64,000 bases of DNA from Candidatus Vecturithrix granuli. Lineage in GTDB: Bacteria > Moduliflexota > Moduliflexia > Moduliflexales > Moduliflexaceae. Location of the stretch: contig DF820463.1 of the NCBI GenBank assembly GCA_000739535.1, forward strand, positions 237,554-301,553, read 5' to 3'. The notes beneath the pieces were generated by a model that made no database searches, was not told where the DNA came from, and saw only the letters and a list, made by a program, of their open reading frames with translations. Numbering within the stretch: the stretch's first letter is position 1; each line of letters opens with the position of its first letter. Positions 44,272 through 53,038 of the stretch are shown here, piece by piece. The translations under genes and the position numbers were made by a program.

Positions 44272-44294
44272 GATGTGAATCTTTCGGAATTTTT

Positions 44295-44327
44295 AAAAAC
44301 CGGGGTTCTTGAAGAAACCCGGTTTTT
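44295..44327 (+). terminator. Rho-independent terminator
   Basis: AAAACCGGG and its complement CCCGGTTTT, with TTCTTGAAGAA in between and a T run after. It ends the MBL-fold gene. Confidence 0.85.
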
Positions 44328-44435
44328 CTGCCTGAAAATTGAGTAAAAGAAATATTACTCTAAATAATCGGGGGGGCTGTTCGTACACGATGCTTTTCAG
44401 CGCGAGTTTGAAGACAGGTCATCCATTGGTGCAGC

Positions 44436-45956
44436 ATGGCGATTAGTAACCTTATCCAGGATTATATTTTTATTTCTCTTTTCGCATTTTTCATCAGTGT
44501 TATCCTGACCCCAATTATCAGAAACCGGTGTCAGCAAAGAAATGTGTTAGATTTCCCAACGCTCGCCCGGAAAATTCATACGCATCCGATCCCAAGATTA
44601 GGCGGCATTGCGATTTATTTCGGATTCTTTCTGTCGCTCTTGAGTATTTTTCTCGCCGATGGGCCTGTTCATTCACTGTTTATTGCCCACCTTGATATCC
44701 TGTTGAGCCTGCTTGTTACAAGCAGCCTTATTTTCGTAATCGGTATCTACGATGATATTCACGGAGCAACCGTATTCCAGAAATTAAGCGTCCAGACGCT
44801 AGCAGCGATTTTGATCTATTTTTTAGGATTTAAGATTAATATTATCGCTATCCCCTTTGTGGGGCAGGTTAATTTGGGTATATGGGGCTTTCCTCTCACC
44901 ATTCTTTGGTTTGTGGGCGTTACGAACGCAATTAATTTCACGGACGGGGTTGACGGGGTAGCCAGCGGAGTCGGGTTTTTTTCCGTTTCAACCATCTTTA
45001 TTCTTTCGCTCTTTCTGCATCATACTCTGACAGCCTGTTTTGCGGCCGCACTTGCAGGAGGAATTTTCGGATTTGCCCTGTACAACTTTGCCCCAGCCTC
45101 TATTTTTATGGGAGATTCCGGGAGTTTATTTATTGGCTTCGTGATTGCCGCCATTTCATTACACGGATCCCAGAAAAGTTCCACAGCAGTCGTGCTGCTG
45201 ATCCCGATTGTCGCATTAGGCGTTCCGATTGCCGATACACTGCTGGCCATTATCCGGCGTGTCGGAAAAGGACGGTCGCCCTTTACGGCTGATAAAGAGC
45301 ATATTCATCATAAACTCCTGGGCATGGGATTTTCATCAAGACAGGTTGCGTTCATTTTGTATGGGGTCTGTTGTCTGCTCGGAATCACGGCTCTCTTAAT
45401 GACCGCGGTGAATAATCAGGTTCTCACCCTCATCTTACTCATTTTAAGCGTGATGACCATTGGTGGCATGAAGATGCTCGGCTATACCACGAATATGATG
45501 GAAGTAAGCACTTTAGCGAAAAAACGTATTCAAGAAAAAAAGGAGTTTCTCAGAAAACAAAAATCAGCGCAGGAGATTCTGGAAGAGATTCAAACAACGA
45601 CTGATGGGGTCATGCTCAAAAAATTGCTGATCCGATATCTTGAAAGTTTGGAATTTGATACAGGAAAAATCGCGTTCTCTAGCATAAGGAAAACGTTTGA
45701 AAAAGCGCGAGGTGTAAATTTTTCTGTCCGTCTCTCCTGGCTCAGCCCCCGCTGCGAAGAACAAAACCTTCCTCACAATCAGATCTGGAAAATTCAAATC
45801 CCTTTAGTCTGTCACAATCAGAGTATTGGAGAATTGGAAATTGGAAAATACCTTGCTCCCGAAGTCTCATCCCTCGAAACGCTGTTCTTTGCCGAGCATC
45901 TTAAATATGCCATCGAATATGCTTTGACACATCATCAGAAGCATAGCGCGTACTAA
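44436..45956 (+). CDS. WecA-type undecaprenyl-phosphate sugar-1-phosphate transferase
   Basis: 506 residues. The first ~350 have about eleven membrane helices and the polyprenol-P transferase motifs: D106-D107 (Y-D-D), N-F-x-D170-G-V-D173, M-G-D-S-G-S (225-230) and H-I-H-H-K-L (289-294). It attaches the first sugar phosphate (GlcNAc-1-P or similar) to undecaprenyl phosphate, starting O-antigen or exopolysaccharide synthesis. Residues about 360-506 form a soluble tail, first charged/coiled then beta-like, beyond the usual family length. A terminator follows, convergent with the Wzc-like gene. Confidence 0.87.
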   Translation: MAISNLIQDYIFISLFAFFISVILTPIIRNRCQQRNVLDFPTLARKIHTHPIPRLGGIAIYFGFFLSLLSIFLADGPVHSLFIAHLDILLSLLVTSSLIFVIGIYDDIHGATVFQKLSVQTLAAILIYFLGFKINIIAIPFVGQVNLGIWGFPLTILWFVGVTNAINFTDGVDGVASGVGFFSVSTIFILSLFLHHTLTACFAAALAGGIFGFALYNFAPASIFMGDSGSLFIGFVIAAISLHGSQKSSTAVVLLIPIVALGVPIADTLLAIIRRVGKGRSPFTADKEHIHHKLLGMGFSSRQVAFILYGVCCLLGITALLMTAVNNQVLTLILLILSVMTIGGMKMLGYTTNMMEVSTLAKKRIQEKKEFLRKQKSAQEILEEIQTTTDGVMLKKLLIRYLESLEFDTGKIAFSSIRKTFEKARGVNFSVRLSWLSPRCEEQNLPHNQIWKIQIPLVCHNQSIGELEIGKYLAPEVSSLETLFFAEHLKYAIEYALTHHQKHSAY

Positions 45957-45968
45957 CAACCAGACCCA

Positions 45969-46001
45969 AAAAGCCAGGTTTTTGAGAAAAACCTGGCTTT
46001 T
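45969..46001. terminator. Bidirectional terminator
   Basis: AAAAGCCAGGTTTTT pairs with AAAACCTGGCTTTT; the stem lies between converging genes and has A and T tracts on both sides, so it can serve both. Confidence 0.82.
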
Positions 46002-46035
46002 CATAGTCAAGTCAGACAGATTTTCATAGACCTCT

Positions 46036-48444
46036 TTATGAAGAGCCTTGTTGAGGCTTGTCAGAAGGTTCGATAGAGCTTCCTTTTTTCATCAGGTTAG
46101 CGGCCTGTAAAACTTTCTGTGGATACTTTATCGGCAACCGAGTCTCCTTGGTGGCCTGATTTAATTCATTTTGATCGCGATGATAATAATAATTGTGATA
46201 ATAAGAATAGTAATAGTAATTATCCTTTTTCAGATCGACACTGTTCAGTACGCCTCCCAAAATATTCGCCTTGACATCCAGAAGTTGTTCGCGCGCGCGA
46301 CGTACCACATCTCGCCCTGTTTCCCCGGCCCGGATAATTATGATAACCCCTCCGGCAATCTGGCTTAAAATGACAGGATCGGTGACGACGTTCACTGGCG
46401 GAGAATCAATCAAAATTTTATCATACACTTTGCTCAGAGCCTCAATTAAGCGTCGTGTTCGTTCGGAACCCAATAATTCTGACGGATTCGGAGGAATTTT
46501 TCCGCAGGGGATCAGATCTAAATTCGGAATTTTCGTGCGTTTCACCGTAATACGTAAGCCGTTTGTTCCCAAATTGGCAATCATATCTGTAATCCCTTGT
46601 TCATGTTCGGCAATATTAAAAATTTTGTGCATGCGAGGTTTCCGCAGATCGCAATCAATAATTAATGTTTTACTCCCACTTTGGGCCATGGTTACTGCGA
46701 GATTCGCCACAGTAATGCTTTTCCCTTCCGTTGGTCCCGCACTTGTGACCAGCAAAACCGGGCCACGCTCAAGGGAGGAAAAGAGCACGTTGGTCCGTAA
46801 ACTTCGATACGCTTCAGAAACTGTTGATTTCGGATCAAATGCCGCCACCAGTTCTATTGAATAAGGACTGCTATTGAGAAGTGCAGGATGTTCGTAGGAG
46901 ACTTTTGGGATAAAACCGAGAAAAGGAATATTTACATATTGCTTAATATCTTCCGGCGTTTTAATGCTATTATCAATGTATTCAAAAAAGAACGCCAGAG
47001 CTGTTCCCAGCACAGCCCCCATCACCATTGCCAAAAAGATATTCAATTTTTTCCGGGGAGCGACAGGATAATTCGGAATGCTTGCCTGGTCAATAATGCG
47101 AATATTGCTGGTCTCCAGTTGTTCGGTCACAGAAGTTTCTTTGGTGCGTTGCAATAATGCATCATAGACCCGTTTATTACTTTGCACTTCTCGATCCAGA
47201 ACTCCGTACTGGATCGATTTTTCATTGAGGTCTAGCGCTTCGCGTTTCTGCTCTTCAAGGGCCGCTGTCATCTCCTGTTCCTGGGCCAGGGCCAGATCAT
47301 ATTCGTTTTTGATACTTGTCACAATTCGACTGATTTCAGAATTGATCCGATTACGAACCGAGTCAATTTGGGAACGTAAGGCAATCACATTCGGGTGCTT
47401 GTTGCGAAATTTTTTGAGCAAATCGGAGAGTTCGCTCTCTAAGGTTGACAATTCAACTTTTAAGCGTTGAATCAACGGATTATTGATCACCTGGGAAATA
47501 GATTCTAATTTCTCGATCGCCTTTGCATTTGAACTGGATTCAACAGCCGCCAGATATTCCTGAATCTGATTATATTGGGTCTCTGCAGTAATCCGTTTGA
47601 TTCTAGCGTTATTCACCGCTGTGTTGAGTTCCGACAATTTTTGCATCACCATATTTTGCCGGTCTTCAAATGAGATAATCGCATGCTGTTCTTTGTATTG
47701 AAACAAAGCGTTCTCCGAATCGGCAACTTTTTGCTGCGTGACTTTTAATTGTTCTGCTAACCACCCTACAGCATCTTTTGACGCTGATAATTTCGCTTCA
47801 AGGTTTTGCTGAATATAAGTTGCAACAAGAGTATTTGCAATATTCGCGGCTAATTTCGGATCCGTTGAAAAAGCGTTGACATCAACTAAACGGCTGCCTT
47901 TGATGGGTTCTATTGTAATCATATCATTTAAGAAATGATCAATCGCCTGTTGTTCTCTGGCTCGATTTTGCGCTTCTTCAGAAAGTGATTCACGCAATCC
48001 AAGCAATACTATCAAACCGGAAACCAACCCTCGAATGGAAAAACTTCGCGATTCGGTCTGCATGGCCTGTTCCATGAGTCCGAGCTTTTCAAGTACCTCT
48101 TTGGCGAGGGTGCGACTTTTCAGGATAGTATATTGGGTTTGATAATAATCCGTATCAGAAGTATCTAACGCCAGGACCTCTTTAAATGATAAAACGTTCG
48201 GCGTTTCTTTCTCAATTAGAATCCTGGTAGTAGCTCGATATATCGGAGATTTCAGAAATGTGGTAATGGCGACGCTGACAACGACAATCACAAAAAATGT
48301 CAGAATCACCCATTGGCGTTTTTTAATGATACGAAGATAGTCTCGTAAGTGAACTTCTTCTTGAAACACGTCTTTTCCCCCTTTTGTCTTTGGAAAATCT
48401 GTTTTCTTACCCTCCTCACAAGGTATCATTCTCGATTCGTTCAA
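46036..48444 (-). CDS. Wzc-type polysaccharide co-polymerase / BY-kinase
   Basis: 802 residues. Wzz chain-length domain between two membrane helices (about 45-65 and 475-495) with a long periplasmic coiled coil, then a cytoplasmic tyrosine autokinase: Walker A in S-A-G-P-T-E-G-K-S (about 565-577), Walker A' L-I-I-D-C-D-L-R-K-P and I-L-I-D-S-P-P. The tail has a dense tyrosine cluster (ten Tyr within eighteen residues after K-K-D-N). It controls export and length of exopolysaccharide by cycling phosphorylation of the cluster. Convergent with the WecA-like gene, so the two probably serve the same polymer. Confidence 0.92.
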   Translation of the reverse strand: MNESRMIPCEEGKKTDFPKTKGGKDVFQEEVHLRDYLRIIKKRQWVILTFFVIVVVSVAITTFLKSPIYRATTRILIEKETPNVLSFKEVLALDTSDTDYYQTQYTILKSRTLAKEVLEKLGLMEQAMQTESRSFSIRGLVSGLIVLLGLRESLSEEAQNRAREQQAIDHFLNDMITIEPIKGSRLVDVNAFSTDPKLAANIANTLVATYIQQNLEAKLSASKDAVGWLAEQLKVTQQKVADSENALFQYKEQHAIISFEDRQNMVMQKLSELNTAVNNARIKRITAETQYNQIQEYLAAVESSSNAKAIEKLESISQVINNPLIQRLKVELSTLESELSDLLKKFRNKHPNVIALRSQIDSVRNRINSEISRIVTSIKNEYDLALAQEQEMTAALEEQKREALDLNEKSIQYGVLDREVQSNKRVYDALLQRTKETSVTEQLETSNIRIIDQASIPNYPVAPRKKLNIFLAMVMGAVLGTALAFFFEYIDNSIKTPEDIKQYVNIPFLGFIPKVSYEHPALLNSSPYSIELVAAFDPKSTVSEAYRSLRTNVLFSSLERGPVLLVTSAGPTEGKSITVANLAVTMAQSGSKTLIIDCDLRKPRMHKIFNIAEHEQGITDMIANLGTNGLRITVKRTKIPNLDLIPCGKIPPNPSELLGSERTRRLIEALSKVYDKILIDSPPVNVVTDPVILSQIAGGVIIIIRAGETGRDVVRRAREQLLDVKANILGGVLNSVDLKKDNYYYYSYYHNYYYHRDQNELNQATKETRLPIKYPQKVLQAANLMKKGSSIEPSDKPQQGSS

Positions 48445-48458
48445 AACGAGTAGGTAGT

Positions 48459-48560
48459 GGTTAAATGGTAAGTGATGCCCGCTCGTTGAGCGAAGTCGAA
48501 ACGAGCCGCTCAGTGTTCCCTTCGACTTCGCTCAGGGAACGCATCACTTACCATTTAACC
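48459..48560. repeat. Nested inverted repeat upstream of the Wzc-like gene
   Basis: Outer perfect 20-bp arms (48459-48478 and 48541-48560, GGTTAAATGGTAAGTGATGC) enclose inner 14-bp arms (48487-48500 TGAGCGAAGTCGAA and 48521-48534). The inner core matches that of the 9614-9729 element. It lies 14 bases from the Wzc-like start. Confidence 0.88.
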
Positions 48561-48968
48561 ATTACCAACGAGTAAATTTAAAAGGATAGTGTCACACTCT
48601 TTATATTCCTGTCAAATAAAAAATCTTTCCTATAAGAATAAGACGTAAGAGACTTGCACAGAAAGACATTTGAAGATTGTCAATTATGATTTCAGCAAAA
48701 ATAAATCAGGAGTGTTGTTTCGATAGTTTGTATAACACCTGTAAACAGAGAAAGTAAGAGTACTTGACAGAAAATTTTCGCATTTCCTCGATTTCCTTCT
48801 TGACAAGGCAGATGCTTATGATAAAGTTATGTTGAATTTAGCTCAAGGGCTGATTTCTGGCGGAAAAGGGCGTGGGAAAACTCTTTTTCCCAAAACCCTT
48901 GAGGAAAGTAAAGGAAAGATGCAAGCGCTTTTTCAGGGGCCTCGGCTTCTGAGGAGGAACGGAATCTT
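48561..48968 (+). other. Intergenic region with structured leader before the SEC-C gene
   Basis: 408 bases without a gene. The last ~130 can fold: CTCAAGGG (48842-48849) with CCCTTGAG (48896-48903) encloses TGGGAAAA/TTTTCCCA (48873-48880, 48885-48892). A further hairpin CCTCGG-CTT-CTGAGG (48940-48954) abuts the ribosome site GAGGAGG (48951-48957). TTGACA boxes occur at 48764 and 48800 but without convincing -10 partners. It matches no riboswitch I know. Confidence 0.45.
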
Positions 48969-49463
48969 ATGGATACATCAAATATGCTTAAACCCGGAAG
49001 TTCTTTGATTTTATCAGGAATAGTGATCCTGATGATTGTTGGCGTGACCTTACTCGTTGTTTCAGCAGGAATCGTCTTGATGGGATATGTCTTATCCTAT
49101 GTGACAACCACGCTCTTCCACGCCACAACCATGAAATTTTTTCATTATGTCCTGGTTGTCCTGGCGATTAGCTGCACGGCAGGTTTAGGAATTCCGATTT
49201 TATTACTCGCACGAAATATCCAACGGTCAACTGAAAATTTTTCATTACTACAATTTGACGATGAGCTTGATGAAGATGAGGAATACGATGGCGGGGACGG
49301 TGATACGCTTGATGATGGCGCAGAACTGAATGAATTTCTGAAAAAGCTGCATAAAACTCGAAATATTGGGCCCTTTATTCCGTCTCCGAAAAGCATGGAT
49401 GATCTGTGTCCCTGCGGAAGCGGTTTAAAATATAAAGATTGTTGTGGGAGATTTTGGGTATAA
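48969..49463 (+). CDS. Two-helix membrane protein with acidic linker and SEC-C zinc motif
   Basis: 164 residues. Two membrane helices (about 13-40 and 58-85), a very acidic linker (D-D-E-L-D-E-D-E-E-Y-D-G-G-D-G-D) and a C-terminal SEC-C zinc knuckle (C-P-C-G-S-G-x-K-Y-K-D-C-C). SEC-C motifs bind zinc and, in SecA, contact SecB and ribosomes; here the motif would face the cytoplasm at the membrane. No close family is recognised. Translation start has GAGGAGG inside a possible hairpin. Confidence 0.75.
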   Translation: MDTSNMLKPGSSLILSGIVILMIVGVTLLVVSAGIVLMGYVLSYVTTTLFHATTMKFFHYVLVVLAISCTAGLGIPILLLARNIQRSTENFSLLQFDDELDEDEEYDGGDGDTLDDGAELNEFLKKLHKTRNIGPFIPSPKSMDDLCPCGSGLKYKDCCGRFWV

Positions 49464-49509
49464 TTCTGACGCAAAGGAGTGATCGTGTTTCAAAAACAGC
49501 GTGTTTGCC

Positions 49510-51852
49510 CTATAAATGTTTGATTTGGCGCATATCATCAATCCGTTTCATGGCTTCAAGCAGAAGCCCATGTACATTCATGGTGACTGTTCGCTCAACA
49601 TTGACCTCTCCAGGCATAAAACGGAAAGACGCATCATGCCATGTCATGAGTCGAAAAAAGGCTTGTTCGCCTTTTAAGTTCTTGGTCATGGCATGGATCA
49701 CGAGACCATTCTTAATAAAAATCTTGCCTTTATCATTCTGGTTATCAATGGTTAAAATGCCGGTTTTATTGGCGGTATATAACGTCTGAATTAATTCTTC
49801 CAGGCTGATGGTACTCAATTTTCCTACCAGCCCTTTGTGGAATTCTCCGCCTTGCGCTTTGGCACTTGTAAAATTGAGACGTTCAGAAAGAATGCGATGG
49901 AAATAGCGATTTAAGACTGGGTATTCAAGCAGAATATCATTGAACCGCTCCTCGCTTAGTTTCAGGAGTTGGACATCTTCGATGCTAGTAATTGACGCTG
50001 AGGCTGGATTTCCAGTCAAGAGCGACATTTCCCCAAAGCAATCACTGGTGCGCAAAATCGCCAATTCAATCTCTTTGCCGCCTTTACTCGGAATACCAAC
50101 GGTCACGCTACCTTGTTTGATCACATAAAAGGCGTCTCCTTTTTGTCCTTTCTGAATAATGATCGTATTTTTCGAATATTCCTGTAATTCAAACCGATCC
50201 ACAATCCGCTCAATCGCGCTCGTTGAAAGCGTCCGAAAGAGATCGCTTTCCAATAACACTTTTTTCGCTTCCAGGCGAAAAGCATCCATCTCTTCCCGAT
50301 AGTTTTTGCTTTCCTCCAATTTTAAATTCAAGGCTTCGAAAATGTTTTTGGAGACTGTATAATATTCAAACATCACATCAACATTTTCCTGCATATTCAA
50401 TAACAACGAAAGTCGGGCGAGTAACAACACGTTATGTTTAATCGTATTCACTCGATATTTTTGGGCGATTTCCTGCGCCGTCAGGCCTGCAAAGCGCGTT
50501 AAGCGTTCTTTGAGAAATTCATCCTTAAAGAGCACAAGATTTTGCTCGATATGTCCCAGTAGTTCCTGATATTTTTTGTGTTTTTCCGGTTCTTCCCACA
50601 TCAAAATCTGAATGCCTTCTGCTTCCAGGACTTTTACAAGGGTTTTATGGCGTACAAGCACATCCTCAGCATTTTCATCGTCTTCGGAGGCCGCAATCGA
50701 CGCTTCCAGCACTTTTCGGAATTCTCGAATGCGTTCATAGGGTTGGTAGGCGGCGAGTTCATCAGGATGAATCCCTGCCAGTTCATCACAGAGTCGCAAG
50801 CCAAGTTGTTCTTTATAGGGGTTCAATTTGATGCTCAACGCTTCGGAAATCCGTTTCGAGGTTTCATTATATTGTTCAAGAATATGAAGGTTATTCTGAC
50901 TCTCCAGCAGCAGGGTGAAATGGGATAGTATCAACAGGTAGTGTTTGATCATGGTCGCATCATACTTGCGGGCAATGTCTCTGGGGCTCATTGAGGTAAA
51001 TTGATTGAGCAGGGCTGTCACAAATATCGTTTTCTCCGGCCCGAGATAATTTTCGATTTCATTGAGAATTTCTTGGTATTTCCGATTCTCTTTGACGCTC
51101 AATGCTTGAATTCCAATCGCTTCCAGCACCTTCATTAAGGCATAGCGTCCTGTTTGCCGAGATTCTTCGGCATGTTCAACCTGCTCAACACCGACATCAA
51201 GCGAACTTTCCAAAATCGCCCGGAACTCTTCCAGTTCCTGGGGAGGATACGAGGCGATTTCCTCGGCGGTGATCGAGGAGAGTAATTCGCTGATTTCCTG
51301 GGCTCGTCGTCGAAGCAGAAGAAACGTCTCGCCAACTTTTGTCAGAACATGCTGAAGGGTGTGTAATTCTTGTTGAAGCCGTTTGTGTTTTTCAGTCAAA
51401 ATTTGCTGATAGTCTAGTAAGGATCGCTGATAATGAACAACGGTTGAATAGGAAGTTCTGGCAATGTTATCAGGCGTGGTATTGGTCAAGCGATGGAAAA
51501 GGTCGCGCACAAAATCGGTCTTTAACCTGATCGCGGTCGTGATTTTCCGCAGAATTTCAGCATACCGTCGGAAATTATAGGATTTATGCCCCTCTTTCTG
51601 TAAAATGACGCGCATTTCCTCTGAGATGAGCTGCCTGTACGATTCCAAAATTTTCAGGTTATAGGTGGTATTCTGGACAATGAGCGTGACATCTGATGGC
51701 AGAGATTTCACAATCTTTTCTGCTGTCATGGTGCTGTCGTCATCATCAACAAGGATTTCAAAATCAATAACATTATTCGCCTCTTCGAGAAGAGACGCAT
51801 TCCCATTTCCATCATGATACATATTCATGAGATGTTGTTTTTCCAATTCCAT
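49510..51852 (-). CDS. cNMP-binding/DUF4388 protein with triplicated helical repeats
   Basis: 780 residues. Residues ~60-520 contain three repeats of about 175 residues, each all-helical, recognised by R/K-Y-x-E-I-L...P-x-x-I-A-R/Q-K-Y...H-x-x-L-L stretches. Then a cyclic-nucleotide-binding domain (about 535-660: G-x-x-G-D-A-F-Y-V-I, F-G-E-M-S-L-L-T-G-N-P-A-S-A-S) and a C-terminal DUF4388/PATAN domain (about 670-770: G-x-L-S-T-I-S-L-E-E-L-I-Q-T-L). The phosphate-binding cassette lacks the canonical Arg (A-S-A-S), so cAMP binding is uncertain. No DNA-binding domain. Probably a cytoplasmic signalling scaffold; role unknown. Confidence 0.8.
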   Translation of the reverse strand: MELEKQHLMNMYHDGNGNASLLEEANNVIDFEILVDDDDSTMTAEKIVKSLPSDVTLIVQNTTYNLKILESYRQLISEEMRVILQKEGHKSYNFRRYAEILRKITTAIRLKTDFVRDLFHRLTNTTPDNIARTSYSTVVHYQRSLLDYQQILTEKHKRLQQELHTLQHVLTKVGETFLLLRRRAQEISELLSSITAEEIASYPPQELEEFRAILESSLDVGVEQVEHAEESRQTGRYALMKVLEAIGIQALSVKENRKYQEILNEIENYLGPEKTIFVTALLNQFTSMSPRDIARKYDATMIKHYLLILSHFTLLLESQNNLHILEQYNETSKRISEALSIKLNPYKEQLGLRLCDELAGIHPDELAAYQPYERIREFRKVLEASIAASEDDENAEDVLVRHKTLVKVLEAEGIQILMWEEPEKHKKYQELLGHIEQNLVLFKDEFLKERLTRFAGLTAQEIAQKYRVNTIKHNVLLLARLSLLLNMQENVDVMFEYYTVSKNIFEALNLKLEESKNYREEMDAFRLEAKKVLLESDLFRTLSTSAIERIVDRFELQEYSKNTIIIQKGQKGDAFYVIKQGSVTVGIPSKGGKEIELAILRTSDCFGEMSLLTGNPASASITSIEDVQLLKLSEERFNDILLEYPVLNRYFHRILSERLNFTSAKAQGGEFHKGLVGKLSTISLEELIQTLYTANKTGILTIDNQNDKGKIFIKNGLVIHAMTKNLKGEQAFFRLMTWHDASFRFMPGEVNVERTVTMNVHGLLLEAMKRIDDMRQIKHL

Positions 51853-52620
51853 AAATCCTCTCCACCAAATATTTTCTTCTCACAAAGTCTCCACAGAAGA
51901 TGACCTCTATACTTTAGGAAATATTACGTTTCTGGTACAAAACTCGTCAAGTATTAATTAAATGCAGCAACAGATATTCCTTAGAAAGGCATGAGTTGGC
52001 ATTACTCATTGTTTTTATTAGAGTTAGCTGATTTCAAAAATTTGCGATAAAAGAAAGCTTTCCTAATTTTTTGTGTGATAAAAATGGAAAAATTTTCACA
52101 ACATGCTCTATCTTCTTAAAATATTTATAGTTGCTGATATTTTATCCTTGACAAAACTTTTCTCCCTGGTCTATTGAATAGATAATCCTTTCTTTGTAAA
52201 GGTTGTGTTTTTGATGATAAAGGGAATTTTTTAACTGCTTATGAGTGTGAAGGAGGAATTTCCGTTTTCAAAAAGGATGTGTGTTGTCGCCCACTGGAAG
52301 CGAAAGCTGTAAGGACTGGTCCTCCTTACAGCTTTCAGAAGCGACAAAAGGGAGAAACAGCCATGTATGCGGGAAAGCTGTTTATATGTATGCGCCCTTC
52401 TGTGCTCCTATTCGTCCGATTGTATCCTTGCGATTTGGTTTTTCTACGGTGGAAATTTCTTGATACTGGCTCATGGTTGAGAAAGAAGAATTCATTGTTC
52501 CCATTCTTGTTCCCCCTCTCTCTTGATCCAAAATATTACTCTCCCCCATCCTTTTGTAAAGGAAAAAAAACAAAAAAATACTCCTCTGCTCATAATCTGC
52601 ACGATAGCGGGAGAGAATGT
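51853..52620 (+). other. Long intergenic region with a hairpin element
   Basis: 768 bases. TTGACA at 52148 has only a weak TATTGA partner. At 52274-52347 a perfect 14-bp stem (52302-52315 with 52323-52336, GAAAGCTGTAAGGA) is bracketed by TTGTCGC/GCGACAA. The open frame running through 52279-52620 into the zinc-ribbon gene has no protein-like composition and crosses the hairpin. No RNA gene recognised. Confidence 0.5.
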
Positions 52621-52902
52621 ATGTCAGCACATGCCAACAAACAAGACATACCAAGACATGAAGAAGCCGGGCAAATGATTGCCAGGCGTTTGCGGGAAGC
52701 CAGGAAAACCAAAGGACAGGTTGTATGCCCGACCTGTCATCTTACATTTGATGCAACCTATCTTCTGAAATGTCCGCGCTGCCGGACTTTGATCGGACGA
52801 AGTTTTTGCGAAGTTCGTTTGACGAAAAAACTCCGGAAACCACGACAAAGAAAAAAACCTGAGCGAGACTCCAGGAAAATGGAACTTGACTTTTTTGCAT
52901 GA
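52621..52902 (+). CDS. Small zinc-ribbon protein
   Basis: 93 residues from ATG 52621, preceded by CGGGAGAGA. Four cysteines form two knuckles, V-C-P-T-C and K-C-P-R-C, spaced for a zinc ribbon; a fifth Cys follows. The N-terminal helix (E-E-A-G-Q-M-I-A-R-R-L-R-E-A-R-K-T-K-G) and the C-terminal tail are strongly basic, suggesting RNA or DNA contact. No named family is recognised. It precedes a PP-loop tRNA-type enzyme but with 136 bases between them. Confidence 0.65.
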   Translation: MSAHANKQDIPRHEEAGQMIARRLREARKTKGQVVCPTCHLTFDATYLLKCPRCRTLIGRSFCEVRLTKKLRKPRQRKKPERDSRKMELDFFA

Positions 52903-53038
52903 CTTCGTTCAAGTAACTACAAGGATTTCTCATAAGCAGGGATTTCAGGAAGTTTATTTGATAGTGGCGATTTTTGCCAACACAGAAGTCATCTGTCTTT
53001 AACGGATAATAACCTTCCCATAAAAGAAAGCGAGAGAG

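Noticed and set aside
48842-48967. Known riboswitch (cyclic di-GMP or similar)
   Set aside because: The conserved bases of those classes are absent; only generic hairpins are seen.
52279-52620. N-terminal extension of the zinc-ribbon protein
   Set aside because: The extension crosses a hairpin and low-complexity A-rich DNA; ATG 52621 has a good ribosome site.
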